Assembly (NCBI RefSeq): GCF_004353905.1 | Contig: NZ_SMOD01000023.1 | Location: 62,001-126,000, forward strand | Direction of reading: 5' to 3' | Source of the DNA: Paraburkholderia guartelaensis | GTDB taxonomy: Bacteria; Pseudomonadota; Gammaproteobacteria; Burkholderiales; Burkholderiaceae | DNA: 64,000 bases | Part shown: piece after piece, positions 9,194 through 18,485 of the stretch | How positions within the stretch are numbered: position 1 is the first letter of the stretch | Layout of the letters: each line of letters starts with the position of its first letter | The notes under the pieces: model-generated | The model's database searches: none | What the model saw: the letters and a program-made list of their open reading frames with translations, nothing else | What the model was told of the DNA's origin: nothing | Program-made: the position numbers and the translations under genes

Positions 9194-9901
9194 ATGCAGT
9201 ATCCGGCTGGACTTCCGACCCGCTTTGCGCGCACCGCGCGCCGCGCGCTTTTCCTTGCGCTTGGCGCGTCGGTCCTGATGGTCTCGCAGGCGTATGCGAG
9301 CGGCACCGATCAACTGAAGCAGTTCGTCTCGCAGGTGCACGCCGCGCGCGGCAGCTTCGTTCAACGCGAACTCAAGGCGCCCTCGGGCGCGAAGAACGCC
9401 AGCGACGCCATCGCCACGGCCACGTTGAACGCCAAGACTTCGAGCGGCACGTTCGTGTTCGCGCGGCCCGGCAAGTTCATCTGGTCCTATGAAAAGCCGT
9501 ATCAGCAGCTGCTGCAGTCGGACGGCGACAACCTCTACGTCTACGACAAGGACTTGAACCAGGTGACCGAGCGCAAGCTCGGCGGCGCGCTCGGCGCGAG
9601 CCCGGCGGCGATCCTGTTCGGCAGCAACGATCTCGACAAGAACTTCACGCTCTCCGACGCGGGCGTGAAGAACGGCATCGACTGGCTGGAGCTGATTCCG
9701 AAGTCGAAGGACACGCAGTTCAAGAGCGTGGGCATCGGCTTTCGCGACGGCAACCTCGAAGCCATGGAACTGCACGACGTGTTCGGCAACGTGACGCTGC
9801 TCACGTTCTCCAACATCGAGAAGAACCCGTCGCTGCCGCCTTCGACCTTCAAGTTCGTACGCCCGCCAGGCGCCGATCTGATCACGGGCGGCTCGAACTA
9901 A
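9194..9901 (+). CDS. lolA: Outer-membrane lipoprotein carrier protein LolA
   Basis: Periplasmic chaperone that ferries lipoproteins from LolCDE to the outer membrane. The 235-residue precursor has a signal peptide ending near SQAYAS. The mature part carries the LolA-type strands FVQRELKAP, GTFVFARPGKFIWSYEKPYQQLLQSDG and a C-terminal FKFVRPPGADLI. A GGAG site sits nine bases before the ATG. The ftsK-lolA order is common in proteobacteria. Confidence 0.93.
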   Translation: MQYPAGLPTRFARTARRALFLALGASVLMVSQAYASGTDQLKQFVSQVHAARGSFVQRELKAPSGAKNASDAIATATLNAKTSSGTFVFARPGKFIWSYEKPYQQLLQSDGDNLYVYDKDLNQVTERKLGGALGASPAAILFGSNDLDKNFTLSDAGVKNGIDWLELIPKSKDTQFKSVGIGFRDGNLEAMELHDVFGNVTLLTFSNIEKNPSLPPSTFKFVRPPGADLITGGSN

Positions 9902-9924
9902 AGCCGTTCACTTCGCGTACCACG

Positions 9925-9965
9925 TAAAAACGGGCGGCCCATTGCGGACCGCCCGTTTTTCTTTA
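9925..9965. terminator. Rho-independent terminator between lolA and the convergent MBL gene
   Basis: The stem CGGGCGGCCC / GGACCGCCCG-type arms, flanked by an A-run and a T-run (AAAAACGGGCGG...CCGCCCGTTTTT), can work in both directions for the two convergent genes. Confidence 0.88.
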
Positions 9966-9979
9966 TGCGCAGTGGCCTC

Positions 9980-11050
9980 TCAGGCCGTAAAGCGGATCAC
10001 GCCGTCCGCGCCGGTCGTGCGCGTGACCTTGCCCGCGAGCCACAGCAGGTTCAGGTGCGCGAGCGCCTCACCCATCGCGAAGGTCATCTGATGGATGTCG
10101 AGTTCGCGCTTGAACATCATCGGCACGATGTCGGCGGCGCTTTGCGGCGCTCGCTCGCATGCTTCGATGACTTCGGCAAGACGCGCGTCATGGTGCGCGC
10201 GCAACTGCGCGATACGCGTGCGCACGCCGCGAAACGGCTTGCCGTGCGAGGGCAGCACGAGCGTGTTCTCGGGCAGCGTTTCGTAGCGGCCGAGCGATTC
10301 CAGGTAGAGGCCGAGCGGATTGCCTTCCGGCTCCATGTCGAACACGGAGACATTGGTCGAGATGCGCGGCAGCACCATGTCGCCGGAGATCAGCACGCCG
10401 GTTTCCTCGCAGAACAGCGCGCAATGCTCGGGCGAGTGGCCGTAGCCCGTGATGACGCGCCAGTCGCGCCCACCGATCGCTACCGTATCGGCTTCGCGCA
10501 GGCGGCGGTACTGCGTGGGCAGCGCGGGTACGAGGCTGCCGTAATAGCCGCGGCGGTTGCGCAGCTTGTCGAGCGACGCTTCGTCCGTGAGCCCGTGACG
10601 CGCGAAATGGCGCGCGGCGCCTTCGCCGCCCGCGTTCGAGCCGTCGCCGGCCGCCATCACGCGGGCCTGCATGTACTCGCCGAGCGTGGCCCACAGGCGC
10701 ACGTCCCAGCGCGCTTTATCCCCGCCCGCGCAAATCCAGTGCGCAAGGCCGATATGGTCGGGGTGGCAATGCGTGACGAGCACGCGCAGCACCGGCAGGC
10801 CTTCCAGCTGGTTCTCGAACACGGCTTCCCAGCGGGCCTTGATGGTGTCGTTGGTGATGCCGCAGTCCACGACGGTCCAGCCTTGCTGGCCGTCGATCTC
10901 GTCGCGCAGCAGCCATAGGTTGATGTGGTCGAGCGCGAACGGCAGCGGCATGCGCAGCCATTTCACGCCGGGCGCGACGTCGAAGGCGAGGCCGGGCTCC
11001 GGCAGGGTGTCGGCGTAGGGATAGTCGAGCTGATGTTCGAGGGCGTTCAT
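9980..11050 (-). CDS. Metallo-beta-lactamase-fold hydrolase
   Basis: 356-residue MBL superfamily protein with the zinc-binding signature THCHPDHIG and later metal ligands in the GHSPEHCALFC region and near SHGKPF. The C-terminal region (from about residue 270) is winged-helix-like, as in LACTB2-type proteins. Substrates of this subgroup are often thioesters or glutathione adducts, but none can be assigned here. It is divergent from the MerR regulator gene, whose operator-like site lies between them, so the two may be linked functionally. Confidence 0.82.
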   Translation of the reverse strand: MNALEHQLDYPYADTLPEPGLAFDVAPGVKWLRMPLPFALDHINLWLLRDEIDGQQGWTVVDCGITNDTIKARWEAVFENQLEGLPVLRVLVTHCHPDHIGLAHWICAGGDKARWDVRLWATLGEYMQARVMAAGDGSNAGGEGAARHFARHGLTDEASLDKLRNRRGYYGSLVPALPTQYRRLREADTVAIGGRDWRVITGYGHSPEHCALFCEETGVLISGDMVLPRISTNVSVFDMEPEGNPLGLYLESLGRYETLPENTLVLPSHGKPFRGVRTRIAQLRAHHDARLAEVIEACERAPQSAADIVPMMFKRELDIHQMTFAMGEALAHLNLLWLAGKVTRTTGADGVIRFTA

Positions 11051-11164
11051 TGTGGGTGTCTTCTCCTGTCGACCAGAGTTAGCGCTTTAGCGCTTGCTCC
11101 GGCCCCATGCATAGCGGTCCCGTGCAAAGCGGATCTCGTTGTCGCAGGTTGCGTAACCGCGTAC

Positions 11165-11193
11165 TTGACGATAACGTAAACGTCGATTCTATC
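11165..11193 (+). promoter_or_regulatory. Operator/promoter upstream of the MerR regulator
   Basis: TTGACG is followed by ATAACGTAAACGTC, an imperfect dyad resembling the TTGACGTTTACGTAAACGTCAA-type sites used by LiuR-like MerR regulators. TTGACG could serve as -35, with a TCTATC-like -10 spaced 17 bases on. Autoregulation by the next gene is the natural inference. Confidence 0.55.
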
Positions 11194-11246
11194 GTCCCTC
11201 GCGCTGTCGTGCAGACAACAGCCGGGCCAGCCGCCTTTCGCACACC

Positions 11247-11690
11247 ATGACGACCCAGTACACGATTACCGAACTCGCCCGGGAATTCGACGTGACGCCC
11301 CGCGCGATCCGCTTCTACGAGGACCAGGGGCTGCTCGCGCCGAGCCGCGAAGGCGCGGGTGGCCTGAAGCGCGTCTTTTCGGGGCGCGATCGCACGCGGC
11401 TGAAGCTGACGCTGCGCGGCAAGCGCCTCGGCTTCACGCTCTCGGAGATCCGCACGCTGCTCGACCTCTACGAGTCGCCGACCGACACGCTCCCGCAGCT
11501 CCAGGCGTTCCTCGACACGGTGGTGCATCACCGCGAGATACTCGAGCGCCAGCGAGCCGACCTCGACGCGACGCTCGAAGACCTCGCGCAGTACGAGGCC
11601 CAGGCGCGCGCGCTGCTCGACAGGAATGCGGCGCACGAGAGCGCGGCGCACGAACGCGACGCTCCCGCCGCCGCTCGCGCGAAACGCTGA
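11247..11690 (+). CDS. MerR-family transcriptional regulator (LiuR-like)
   Basis: 147-residue regulator with an N-terminal winged helix (YTITELAREFDVTPRAIRFYEDQGLL, ...RDRTRLKLTLRGKRLGFTLSEI), a dimerising helix (residues ~75-125) and an Ala/Arg-rich tail. It resembles LiuR-type proteins that control branched-chain amino acid and acyl-CoA catabolism. Downstream are aceK and a thiolase, which fits acetyl-CoA metabolism. No conserved metal-binding cysteines are present, so metal sensing is unlikely. Confidence 0.85.
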   Translation: MTTQYTITELAREFDVTPRAIRFYEDQGLLAPSREGAGGLKRVFSGRDRTRLKLTLRGKRLGFTLSEIRTLLDLYESPTDTLPQLQAFLDTVVHHREILERQRADLDATLEDLAQYEAQARALLDRNAAHESAAHERDAPAAARAKR

Positions 11691-11706
11691 CGCTCGCGCA
11701 ACGGGC

Positions 11707-13518
11707 ATGGCCGCCATGAAACATTTCCCGAAACTGCTCTCTTCGCAGATCGGCTTCGATGTCGCGCAGACCATGCTCGACGGCTTCAACCGTCACTATC
11801 ACAACTTCTGCGACGCGGCGGCGAGGGCGCGGACGTTCTTCGAGGCTGCCGACTGGCGCGCCCTGCAGCAGCTCGCGCGCGAGCGCATCGCCTCGTATGA
11901 CGATCGCGTGAAGGAGTGCGTGGTCGCGCTCGAAGACGAATACGGCGCCGAGAGCATCGACGACGAAGTCTGGCAGCAGATCAAGCTGCACTACATCGGC
12001 CTGCTCACGACGCACCGGCAGCCCGAATGCGCGGAGACGTTCTTCAACTCCGTGTGCTGCAAGATCCTGCATCGCTCGTACTTCAACAACGATTTCATCT
12101 TCGTGCGGCCCGCCATCTCGACCGAATACATCGAGAACGACGAGCCCGCCGCGAAGCCCACTTACCGCGCTTACTATCCGGGCAAGGACGGCCTCGCGGC
12201 GACGCTCGAGCGCATCGTCACGAACTTCCAGCTGGAGACGCCGTTCGAGGATCTCGGGCGCGACGTCGACTGCATCATGCAGACGATGCTCGACACCTTC
12301 GGCGTGGTCGAGCCGAAGCCCAACTTCCAGATTCACGTGCTGTCGTCGCTGTTTTTCCGGCATAAAGGCGCGTATATCGTCGGGCGCATCATCAACGGCG
12401 ATCTGCTCGCGCCGTTCGTCGTGCCGATCCGTCATGTGGAAACGGGCAGGCTTGCACTGGACACGGTGCTGTTGCGCACGGAGCAGCTGCTCATCCTCTT
12501 CAGCTTCTCGCACTCGTATTTTCTGGTGGACATGGAAGTGCCGTCCGCCTATGTCGAGTTTTTGCGCACGATCATGCCGCGCAAGGCCAAGGGCGAAATC
12601 TACACGTCGCTCGGGTTGCAGAAGCAGGGCAAGAACCTGTTCTATCGCGACTTGCTGCACCACCTCTCGCATTCGAGCGACCGGTTCATCGTCGCGCCCG
12701 GCATCCGCGGCATGGTGATGATCGTGTTCACGCTGCCTTCGTATCCGTACGTGTTCAAGGTCATCAAGGACAGCTTTCCCGCGCCGAAGGAGACCACGCG
12801 CGAGCAGGTCGAAGCGAAGTATCAGCTCGTGAAGCGTCACGACCGGCTCGGGCGCCTTGCCGACACGCTCGAATATTCGAGCGTGGCGCTGCCCGTCGCG
12901 CGGCTCGACGAGGCGCTCGTGCGCGAGCTGGAGACGCTGGCGCCCTCGATGCTCGAGTACGAGGGCGACAACCTCGTGATCCGTCACGTCTACATCGAGC
13001 GGCGCATGGTGCCGCTCAATCTGTATCTGCAGAACGGCAGCGACGCCGAAGTCGAGCACGGCATACGCGAATACGGCAACGCGATCAAAGACCTGCTGCG
13101 CGCGAATATCTTTCCGGGCGACATGCTCTACAAGAATTTCGGCGTGACGCGCAACGGCCGCGTGGTGTTCTATGACTACGACGAGATCGAATATCTCACC
13201 GATTGCAACGTGCGCGCCGTGCCGCCGCCGCGTCATGAGGAGGACGAACTATCGGGTGAGCCATGGTACGCAGTCGGCCCGCGCGACATTTTTCCGGAGA
13301 CGTACGGCACCTTCCTGCTCGGCGATCCGCGCGTGAAGCGCGCATTTCTCGCGCATCACGCGGACTTCTTCGAGCCCGGGCTTTGGCAGGAGAGCCGCGC
13401 GAGGCTCATCGCGGGCGAAGTGCCGGACTGCTTTCCCTATGACGCATCGATTCGTTTTAGCGTGCGTTACCCAGAGCGTTTCGCGCGTGACGACGCGCCG
13501 GCCGTGCGCGTTGCCTGA
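11707..13518 (+). CDS. aceK: Isocitrate dehydrogenase kinase/phosphatase
   Basis: Bifunctional enzyme that phosphorylates and dephosphorylates isocitrate dehydrogenase, directing carbon into the glyoxylate bypass on acetate or fatty acids. The 603-residue length is normal for the family. Characteristic parts are the N-terminal regulatory domain and a kinase-like C-terminal half with VFKVIKDSFPAPKE (nucleotide region), the KNFGVTRNGRVVFYDYDEIEYL catalytic/metal block and the PRDIFPETYGTFLL tail. The ATG at 11707 begins the conserved start, 17 bases after the MerR stop codon, so the two are probably co-transcribed. Confidence 0.96.
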   Translation: MAAMKHFPKLLSSQIGFDVAQTMLDGFNRHYHNFCDAAARARTFFEAADWRALQQLARERIASYDDRVKECVVALEDEYGAESIDDEVWQQIKLHYIGLLTTHRQPECAETFFNSVCCKILHRSYFNNDFIFVRPAISTEYIENDEPAAKPTYRAYYPGKDGLAATLERIVTNFQLETPFEDLGRDVDCIMQTMLDTFGVVEPKPNFQIHVLSSLFFRHKGAYIVGRIINGDLLAPFVVPIRHVETGRLALDTVLLRTEQLLILFSFSHSYFLVDMEVPSAYVEFLRTIMPRKAKGEIYTSLGLQKQGKNLFYRDLLHHLSHSSDRFIVAPGIRGMVMIVFTLPSYPYVFKVIKDSFPAPKETTREQVEAKYQLVKRHDRLGRLADTLEYSSVALPVARLDEALVRELETLAPSMLEYEGDNLVIRHVYIERRMVPLNLYLQNGSDAEVEHGIREYGNAIKDLLRANIFPGDMLYKNFGVTRNGRVVFYDYDEIEYLTDCNVRAVPPPRHEEDELSGEPWYAVGPRDIFPETYGTFLLGDPRVKRAFLAHHADFFEPGLWQESRARLIAGEVPDCFPYDASIRFSVRYPERFARDDAPAVRVA

Positions 13519-13530
13519 ACGCGCGGCAAA

Positions 13531-13580
13531 CAGGTTTGAACAGACTCAAGCGGATTCAAACGGGTTCAAACGGATTCATC
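13531..13580. repeat. Five 10-bp tandem repeats
   Basis: The spacer before the thiolase gene is five consecutive decamers related to CGGATTCAAA: CAGGTTTGAA, CAGACTCAAG, CGGATTCAAA, CGGGTTCAAA and CGGATTCATC. The exact 10-base period (one helical turn) would align any bound protein on one face, but slippage alone could also create it. Confidence 0.7.
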
Positions 13581-13593
13581 AAGGAGCACAAAC

Positions 13594-14790
13594 ATGAGTG
13601 AGACGCAAAAGCAGGACGCCATCGTGATCGTTTCGGCGGCACGCACGCCGATGGCGGGTTTTCAGGGTGATTTCGCGACGCTCACCGCGCCGCAGCTTGG
13701 CGCGGCCGCGATCGCGGCGGCTGTCGAGCGCGCGGGCTTGAAGCCCGAGCAGATCGACGAGGTCGTGATGGGCTGCGTGTTGCCCGCGGGGCAGGGCCAG
13801 GCGCCCGCGCGCCAGGCGGCACTTGGCGCGGGGCTGCCGCTCGCAGCGGGTGCCACGACCGTCAACAAGATGTGCGGCTCGGGCATGCGCGCGGCGATGT
13901 TCGCGCATGACATGCTGCTGGCGGGCTCGGCCGATGTGATCGTCGCGGGCGGCATGGAGAGCATGTCGAACGCGCCTTATCTGCTGCCGAAGGCGCGCGC
14001 CGGCATGCGCATGGGCCACGGCCAGGTGCTCGACCACATGTTCCTCGACGGCCTCGAAGATGCCTATGACAAGGGCCGCTTGATGGGCACGTTCGCGGAA
14101 GAATGCGCGGGCGAGTACGACTTCTCGCGCGAGCGCCAGGACGCATTCGCGATCGAGTCGCTCAAGCGCGCGAAACGCGCCAACGAGGACGGCTCGTTCG
14201 CATGGGAAATCGCGCCGGTGAAGGTGGCTTCGCGCGCGGGTGAAACGACCATCGAGCGCGACGAGCAGCCGTTCAAGGCCAATCTCGACAAGATCCCGAC
14301 GCTCAAGCCCGCGTTCAGCAAGACCGGCACGGTGACGGCCGCGAATTCGTCGTCGATTTCGGACGGCGCGGCGGCGCTCGTGATGATGCGCGAATCGACG
14401 GCGAAGCAGCTCGGCCTCAAGCCGCTCGCACGCGTGACGGGCCATTCGACCTTTGCGCAGCAGCCCGCGAAGTTCACGACGGCGCCGGTGGGCGCGATCA
14501 GGAAGCTGTTCGAGAAGACCGGCTGGACGGCGGCCGACGTCGATCTCTACGAGATCAACGAGGCCTTTGCCGTGGTCACGATGGCCGCGATGAAGGAGCA
14601 CGATCTGCCGCACGAGAAGGTCAACGTGAACGGCGGCGCGTGTGCGCTCGGTCACCCGATCGGCGCTTCGGGCGCGCGCATTCTCGTGACGCTGATCGGC
14701 GCGTTGCGCGCACGCGGCGGCAAACGCGGCGTGGCGACGCTGTGCATCGGCGGCGGAGAAGCGACGGCGATGGGCGTCGAACTGCTGTAG
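13594..14790 (+). CDS. Acetyl-CoA C-acetyltransferase (thiolase)
   Basis: 398-residue thiolase II that condenses two acetyl-CoA to acetoacetyl-CoA or runs the reverse reaction in degradation. Key residues are visible: the nucleophilic Cys in VNKMCGSGMRA (near residue 92), the His in NEAFAV-region context, and the C-terminal GGACALGHPIGASG and LCIGGGEA blocks carrying the catalytic His and Cys. Its place after liuR-like/aceK genes suits acetate, fatty acid or ketone-body metabolism. AtoB-, PhaA- and BktB-type roles cannot be separated from sequence alone. Confidence 0.9.
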   Translation: MSETQKQDAIVIVSAARTPMAGFQGDFATLTAPQLGAAAIAAAVERAGLKPEQIDEVVMGCVLPAGQGQAPARQAALGAGLPLAAGATTVNKMCGSGMRAAMFAHDMLLAGSADVIVAGGMESMSNAPYLLPKARAGMRMGHGQVLDHMFLDGLEDAYDKGRLMGTFAEECAGEYDFSRERQDAFAIESLKRAKRANEDGSFAWEIAPVKVASRAGETTIERDEQPFKANLDKIPTLKPAFSKTGTVTAANSSSISDGAAALVMMRESTAKQLGLKPLARVTGHSTFAQQPAKFTTAPVGAIRKLFEKTGWTAADVDLYEINEAFAVVTMAAMKEHDLPHEKVNVNGGACALGHPIGASGARILVTLIGALRARGGKRGVATLCIGGGEATAMGVELL

Positions 14791-14878
14791 GCTAGCGCCA
14801 GAAGAAGCGCGCCGCCTTGAAAAACGGGGAAGCGGCGCGCTGCAGCGGATTCAATGCACAGACAAGCAAGGTGACGAG

Positions 14879-15556
14879 ATGAAAACAGCGTTGATCGTGG
14901 GCGCGTCGCGGGGCCTGGGTCTCGAGTTCGCGCGGCAGTATGCGAAGGCCGGCTGGCGCGTGCTGGCTACGGCGCGCGGGCCCGAAGCGCTCGAAGCCTT
15001 GCGCGCAATCGGTGCGCAGACCTTCCAGCTCGACATCGCGCGGCCGGAGGAGATCGCCGCGCTCGGATGGAAGCTCGACGGCGAGCGGCTCGACGTGGCG
15101 CTCGTCGTCTCCGGCGTCTACGGTCCGCGCACCGAGGGCGTGGAGACCATCACGGCCGAAGACTTCGAATACGTGATGAACACCAACGTACGCGGCCCGA
15201 TGCAGCTGATCCCCGTCCTGTTGCCGCTCGTCGACGATGCCCACGGCGTGCTCGGCGTGCTGTCGAGCCGCATGGGCAGCATTGCGGAGACCACGGGCAC
15301 GACGGGCTGGCTCTATCGCGCGAGCAAGGCCGCGCTCAACGACGTGCTGAAGATCACCTCGCTGCAAACGCGCCGCGCCACCTGCGTCGCGCTGCATCCG
15401 GGCTGGGTGCGTACCGACATGGGCGGCGCGCACGCGGCGATCGACCCGGCGGTGAGCGTCGCCGGCATGCGCGAGGTGGTGGCCGAGGCGGCCGCCGCGC
15501 GCGACGTCTTCAACGGCCGCTTCTTCCAGTACGACGGCACCGAACTCGACTGGTAA
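14879..15556 (+). CDS. Short-chain dehydrogenase/reductase family oxidoreductase
   Basis: 225-residue Rossmann-fold SDR. It begins with the cofactor-binding GASRGLGLEFA, has the catalytic Tyr-Lys in YRASKAALN with an upstream SSRMGS serine, and ends with a short C-terminal extension. It belongs to the classical small SDR group that acts on varied carbonyls, and the substrate is not predictable. It is on the same strand as the thiolase, after an 88-base gap. Confidence 0.85.
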   Translation: MKTALIVGASRGLGLEFARQYAKAGWRVLATARGPEALEALRAIGAQTFQLDIARPEEIAALGWKLDGERLDVALVVSGVYGPRTEGVETITAEDFEYVMNTNVRGPMQLIPVLLPLVDDAHGVLGVLSSRMGSIAETTGTTGWLYRASKAALNDVLKITSLQTRRATCVALHPGWVRTDMGGAHAAIDPAVSVAGMREVVAEAAAARDVFNGRFFQYDGTELDW

Positions 15557-15609
15557 AGCGCCGCCCGTCTGCGCTACGCTTGCGGCCTCTCGCAACGGAG
15601 CCTTGATCC

Positions 15610-16074
15610 ATGAACGCTGAAACCGCGCGCGTCGTCTTGCCCGCCGCCCGGCCCGCCGATTGTCCTTGCGGCGGCGCCGCACCCAACCAGAAAGCGCCTG
15701 CCAAGGCGCCGCGTTACGCGCAGTGCTGCGGCCGCTTCATCGACGACGCGGCGATCCCCGCCACGGCGCTCGAGCTGATGCGCTCGCGCTATACGGCCTA
15801 CGTGCTGGGCGAGGAAGCGTATTTGCGCTCGACGTGGGCGCCCGAAACCTGTCCCGCCGATCTCGACGTCGATCCCGCAGCCGAAGGCGCGCCGCGCTGG
15901 CTAGGCCTTGCCGTGAAGCGCCACGAACAACACGACGACGCGCGCGCGATCGTCGAATTCGTCGCGCGCTACAAAACGGGCGGCCGCGCGTTCCGGCTGC
16001 ACGAAACGAGCCGTTTCACGCGCGGCGACGACGGCCGCTGGCGTTATGTTGACGGCGACGTTTCGTCTGGCTAA
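15610..16074 (+). CDS. YchJ-like UPF0225 protein with SEC-C zinc motif
   Basis: 154-residue protein with a cysteine cluster CPCGG...QCCGRF (residues ~17-42) typical of the SEC-C/YchJ family, followed by the MRSRYTAYVLGE segment and an NTF2-like fold ending FTRGDDGRWRYVDGD. The biochemical role is not established. GGAG precedes the ATG. The gene stands 54 bases after the SDR gene and may be its partner in one unit. Confidence 0.85.
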   Translation: MNAETARVVLPAARPADCPCGGAAPNQKAPAKAPRYAQCCGRFIDDAAIPATALELMRSRYTAYVLGEEAYLRSTWAPETCPADLDVDPAAEGAPRWLGLAVKRHEQHDDARAIVEFVARYKTGGRAFRLHETSRFTRGDDGRWRYVDGDVSSG

Positions 16075-16638
16075 CGAATTACTGACTGCCGCAAAAAATA
16101 CGGTAATAAATTCCCGCCCTGATCCGCCGTCATGGCGCCGGAAGTAATGTCTTTGCAAACAAGCGCTTACTGAACAATTGCGGGGCCGTTGTCCCCGCGC
16201 GACGCTCGTCACCCGGACCTTTTAAAAAACTCGCACATTCGCCAGAAACCGAACGCCGCATCTGCGCCGCGCCTCATAGGGCTGCGGGCAGTTGGCATGC
16301 CTTATGCCGGGTTAGCCCTGAATTGCACAATAAATATTTGTCGTGCGAGTATCTAATCACGGTGCCCCGCACGATACGTAAGTGCATAGTGAAGAAGTTT
16401 TTTCACTTGATGCGTGTATCGACTGCAATGGGTGCTGGCGGCGGGTCTGATCGACGATAGAACTGCGCCGCGCAGGTGTTCCGATCGATGCAATTCCACG
16501 TTACGGGTACACGCCCGCTCCTGGCTTCGCGGCCAGGCGCAACGGTGTCTCGTTGTGCCCTGAAAGGGCTGAAGCGTGGGTAATGGTCGGACGGTTGTCG
16601 GATTCACAGCAGCAGGTCTTTTGCAGGTGGTGTAGCGC
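16075..16638. other. Intergenic region, 564 bases, no gene seen
   Basis: AT-richer spacer between ychJ-like and hydrolase genes. Stops occur in all frames and no structured RNA is recognised. It probably holds the hydrolase promoter, since a TTGCAC hexamer and an AT-rich stretch lie at 16323-16345, but no convincing -10 at the right distance is seen. Confidence 0.4.
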
Positions 16639-18033
16639 ATGGCGTTCAGGAAGCTCCTTACCGGATGGGTCGTAGCCGGCACCGCGTGTGTGCTTTCGGT
16701 TGCTCACGCAGCGTCGCTTTCCGATCCGGCAAGTGCGAGCGCGAACCCGCAACTCGCCGCCAATGCCACGGCCACGCATTCCGCCAACGCTCCCCAATCC
16801 AGCCTCGCAGGCGGTCCCCTCGGTAGCGCCATCGTGCCGCGTATCGCGCTCGACGACGCGTATCTGCCCGTCGTGCCCGCGAGCATGAACGAGCAGGTGA
16901 TCCGCGTTCCCGTGGATGCATCCGGCGACGTCACCCTCGAAACCACGATTTACCGCCCGAACGGCCCCGGCCCGTTCCCGATGGTGATCTTCAACCACGG
17001 CAAGATTCCCGGCGACCCGCACCTCCAGTCTCGCAGCGACCCGCTCTCGTTCGCGCGTGAATTCGTGCGCCGCGGCTACGTCGTCGTCGCACCGAACCGC
17101 CAGGGCTTCGCGGATTCGGGCGGCTCGTATCAGCAGGACGGCTGCGATGTCGCGAGCAATGGCCTTGGCCAGGCGGCCGATGTCGCTTCGACCATCGCGT
17201 ACATGTCGAAGCAGCCCTATGTCGACGCGAGCCAGATCATCGTCGCGGGCACCTCGCACGGCGGCCTTGCCACCATGGCCTACGGCACCGAGGCGGCCAG
17301 CGGCGTGCGCGCGCTCATCAACTTCTCGGGCGGCCTGCGCCAGGACGCCTGCACGGGCTGGCAGAACAACCTGACCCAGGCATTCGGCAACTACGGCGGC
17401 AAGGCCCGCGTGGCCTCGCTCTGGCTCTACGGCGACAACGACTCGGTCTGGTCGCCCGATCTCGTCGCGAAGATGTTCGCCGCTTACCGCGACGCGCAGA
17501 CGGGTGAGGATCGCCCGGCCGCGACGGCGAAGCTCGTGGACTTCGGCGCATACAAGAACGACGCGCATCGCCTCGTGGGCGATCGCGACGGCGTGAAAGT
17601 CTGGTGGCCTACGGTCGAGGCGTTCCTCGCCAACCGCGGCCTGCCGACGGCGGTGCAGTATCGCGTGGCCGCGCCGGTCGCGCCCCGCGGCACCGGCTAC
17701 GCGCAGATCGACTCGGTCGGCGCAGTGCCTTTCGTCGATCAGGCGGGCCGTGACGGTTATCGCAACTTCCTCAAGCAGTATCCGAGCCGCGCCTTCGCCG
17801 TCTCCGACTCCGGCGCATGGTCGTGGGCCGAAGGCGGCGACAATCCGATGGCCGTGGCGATCTCGAACTGTGAAAAGCACAGTGCCGATCCTTGCCGCCT
17901 CTATGCCGTCAACAACACGGTGGTCTGGAACAACGGCGGCACGCAGACCGCTCAGACCGGCGACAGCGACACGACGCGCGCCACGGCGGACAACACCACC
18001 GACGACAGCGACCACCCGCTGGCGAGCCGGTAA
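16639..18033 (+). CDS. Secreted alpha/beta hydrolase (dienelactone-hydrolase/peptidase-like)
   Basis: 464-residue exported protein. A signal peptide (residues 1-~26, ending AHAAS) precedes a low-complexity Ala/Ser/Asn stretch. The hydrolase fold follows: the oxyanion strand PMVIFNHGK, then the nucleophile elbow GTSHGG (Ser near residue 205), an acid in the LWLYGDNDSVW segment and a His in the NDAHRLVGD segment. The C-terminal ~120 residues, with two conserved cysteines (NCEKHSADPCRLYAVNN), look like a second small domain. The substrate is unknown. AGGTGG precedes the ATG. Confidence 0.82.
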   Translation: MAFRKLLTGWVVAGTACVLSVAHAASLSDPASASANPQLAANATATHSANAPQSSLAGGPLGSAIVPRIALDDAYLPVVPASMNEQVIRVPVDASGDVTLETTIYRPNGPGPFPMVIFNHGKIPGDPHLQSRSDPLSFAREFVRRGYVVVAPNRQGFADSGGSYQQDGCDVASNGLGQAADVASTIAYMSKQPYVDASQIIVAGTSHGGLATMAYGTEAASGVRALINFSGGLRQDACTGWQNNLTQAFGNYGGKARVASLWLYGDNDSVWSPDLVAKMFAAYRDAQTGEDRPAATAKLVDFGAYKNDAHRLVGDRDGVKVWWPTVEAFLANRGLPTAVQYRVAAPVAPRGTGYAQIDSVGAVPFVDQAGRDGYRNFLKQYPSRAFAVSDSGAWSWAEGGDNPMAVAISNCEKHSADPCRLYAVNNTVVWNNGGTQTAQTGDSDTTRATADNTTDDSDHPLASR

Positions 18034-18485
18034 GGCGCGTTGCCCGGCGAGTGCCGGGCTCGAACTCTGCATCGCATCTGAAGCTTGCGGCCCCAAAGCG
18101 GGCCGCTTTGCTTTTGTGCGTGGCGCTTTGCTTTCTGGTCGCCGCTGCCATCTCCTCGCACGCAATCTGCACACAAGACTCGTTGTGTTGCCCGCTATCG
18201 TCTGACTTTCGTCCGCCTGCGCTGGCGGACGTGTCGCCAAAAATATCCGGCGCGCCGTCCCGCGTTCTGCAATTTCGCACCGGCGCACAGATTTTTTGCA
18301 TAAGGCGGGTTCACTTTGCCGTCGTCATCTCCGCGCATTTCTGGTCTTTCGTTTCCATCGGTCCGGAGTTGTGCCGAACAGCTCTAAACGCCGCGCCGCC
18401 GTGCGTTGGAGGCCGATTTTGGGGGTAGTGCATTGCGGCAGCTAACACGTTAATCTCGGTCCCGCTGTCGTATCGGGAGTCGTAT
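18034..18485. other. Intergenic region between hydrolase and bioA
   Basis: No gene is supported. The left end holds a 7-bp GC hairpin (18042-18059) and a terminator. The right part must contain the bioA promoter. I looked for a BirA-type dyad and found only a weak TAACACGTTAAT-like sequence near 18443, so biotin control cannot be shown. Confidence 0.4.
18087..18115 (+). terminator. Rho-independent terminator after the hydrolase
   Basis: GCGGCCC pairs with GGGCCGC across a short loop, followed by TTTGCTTTT. The tail is slightly interrupted. Confidence 0.65.

Noticed and set aside
6869..9775. A 968-codon open frame on the minus strand across ftsK and lolA
   Set aside because: It is antisense to conserved ftsK with no RBS and a composition rich in Arg/His/Ala, as expected for the mirror of a GC-rich gene.
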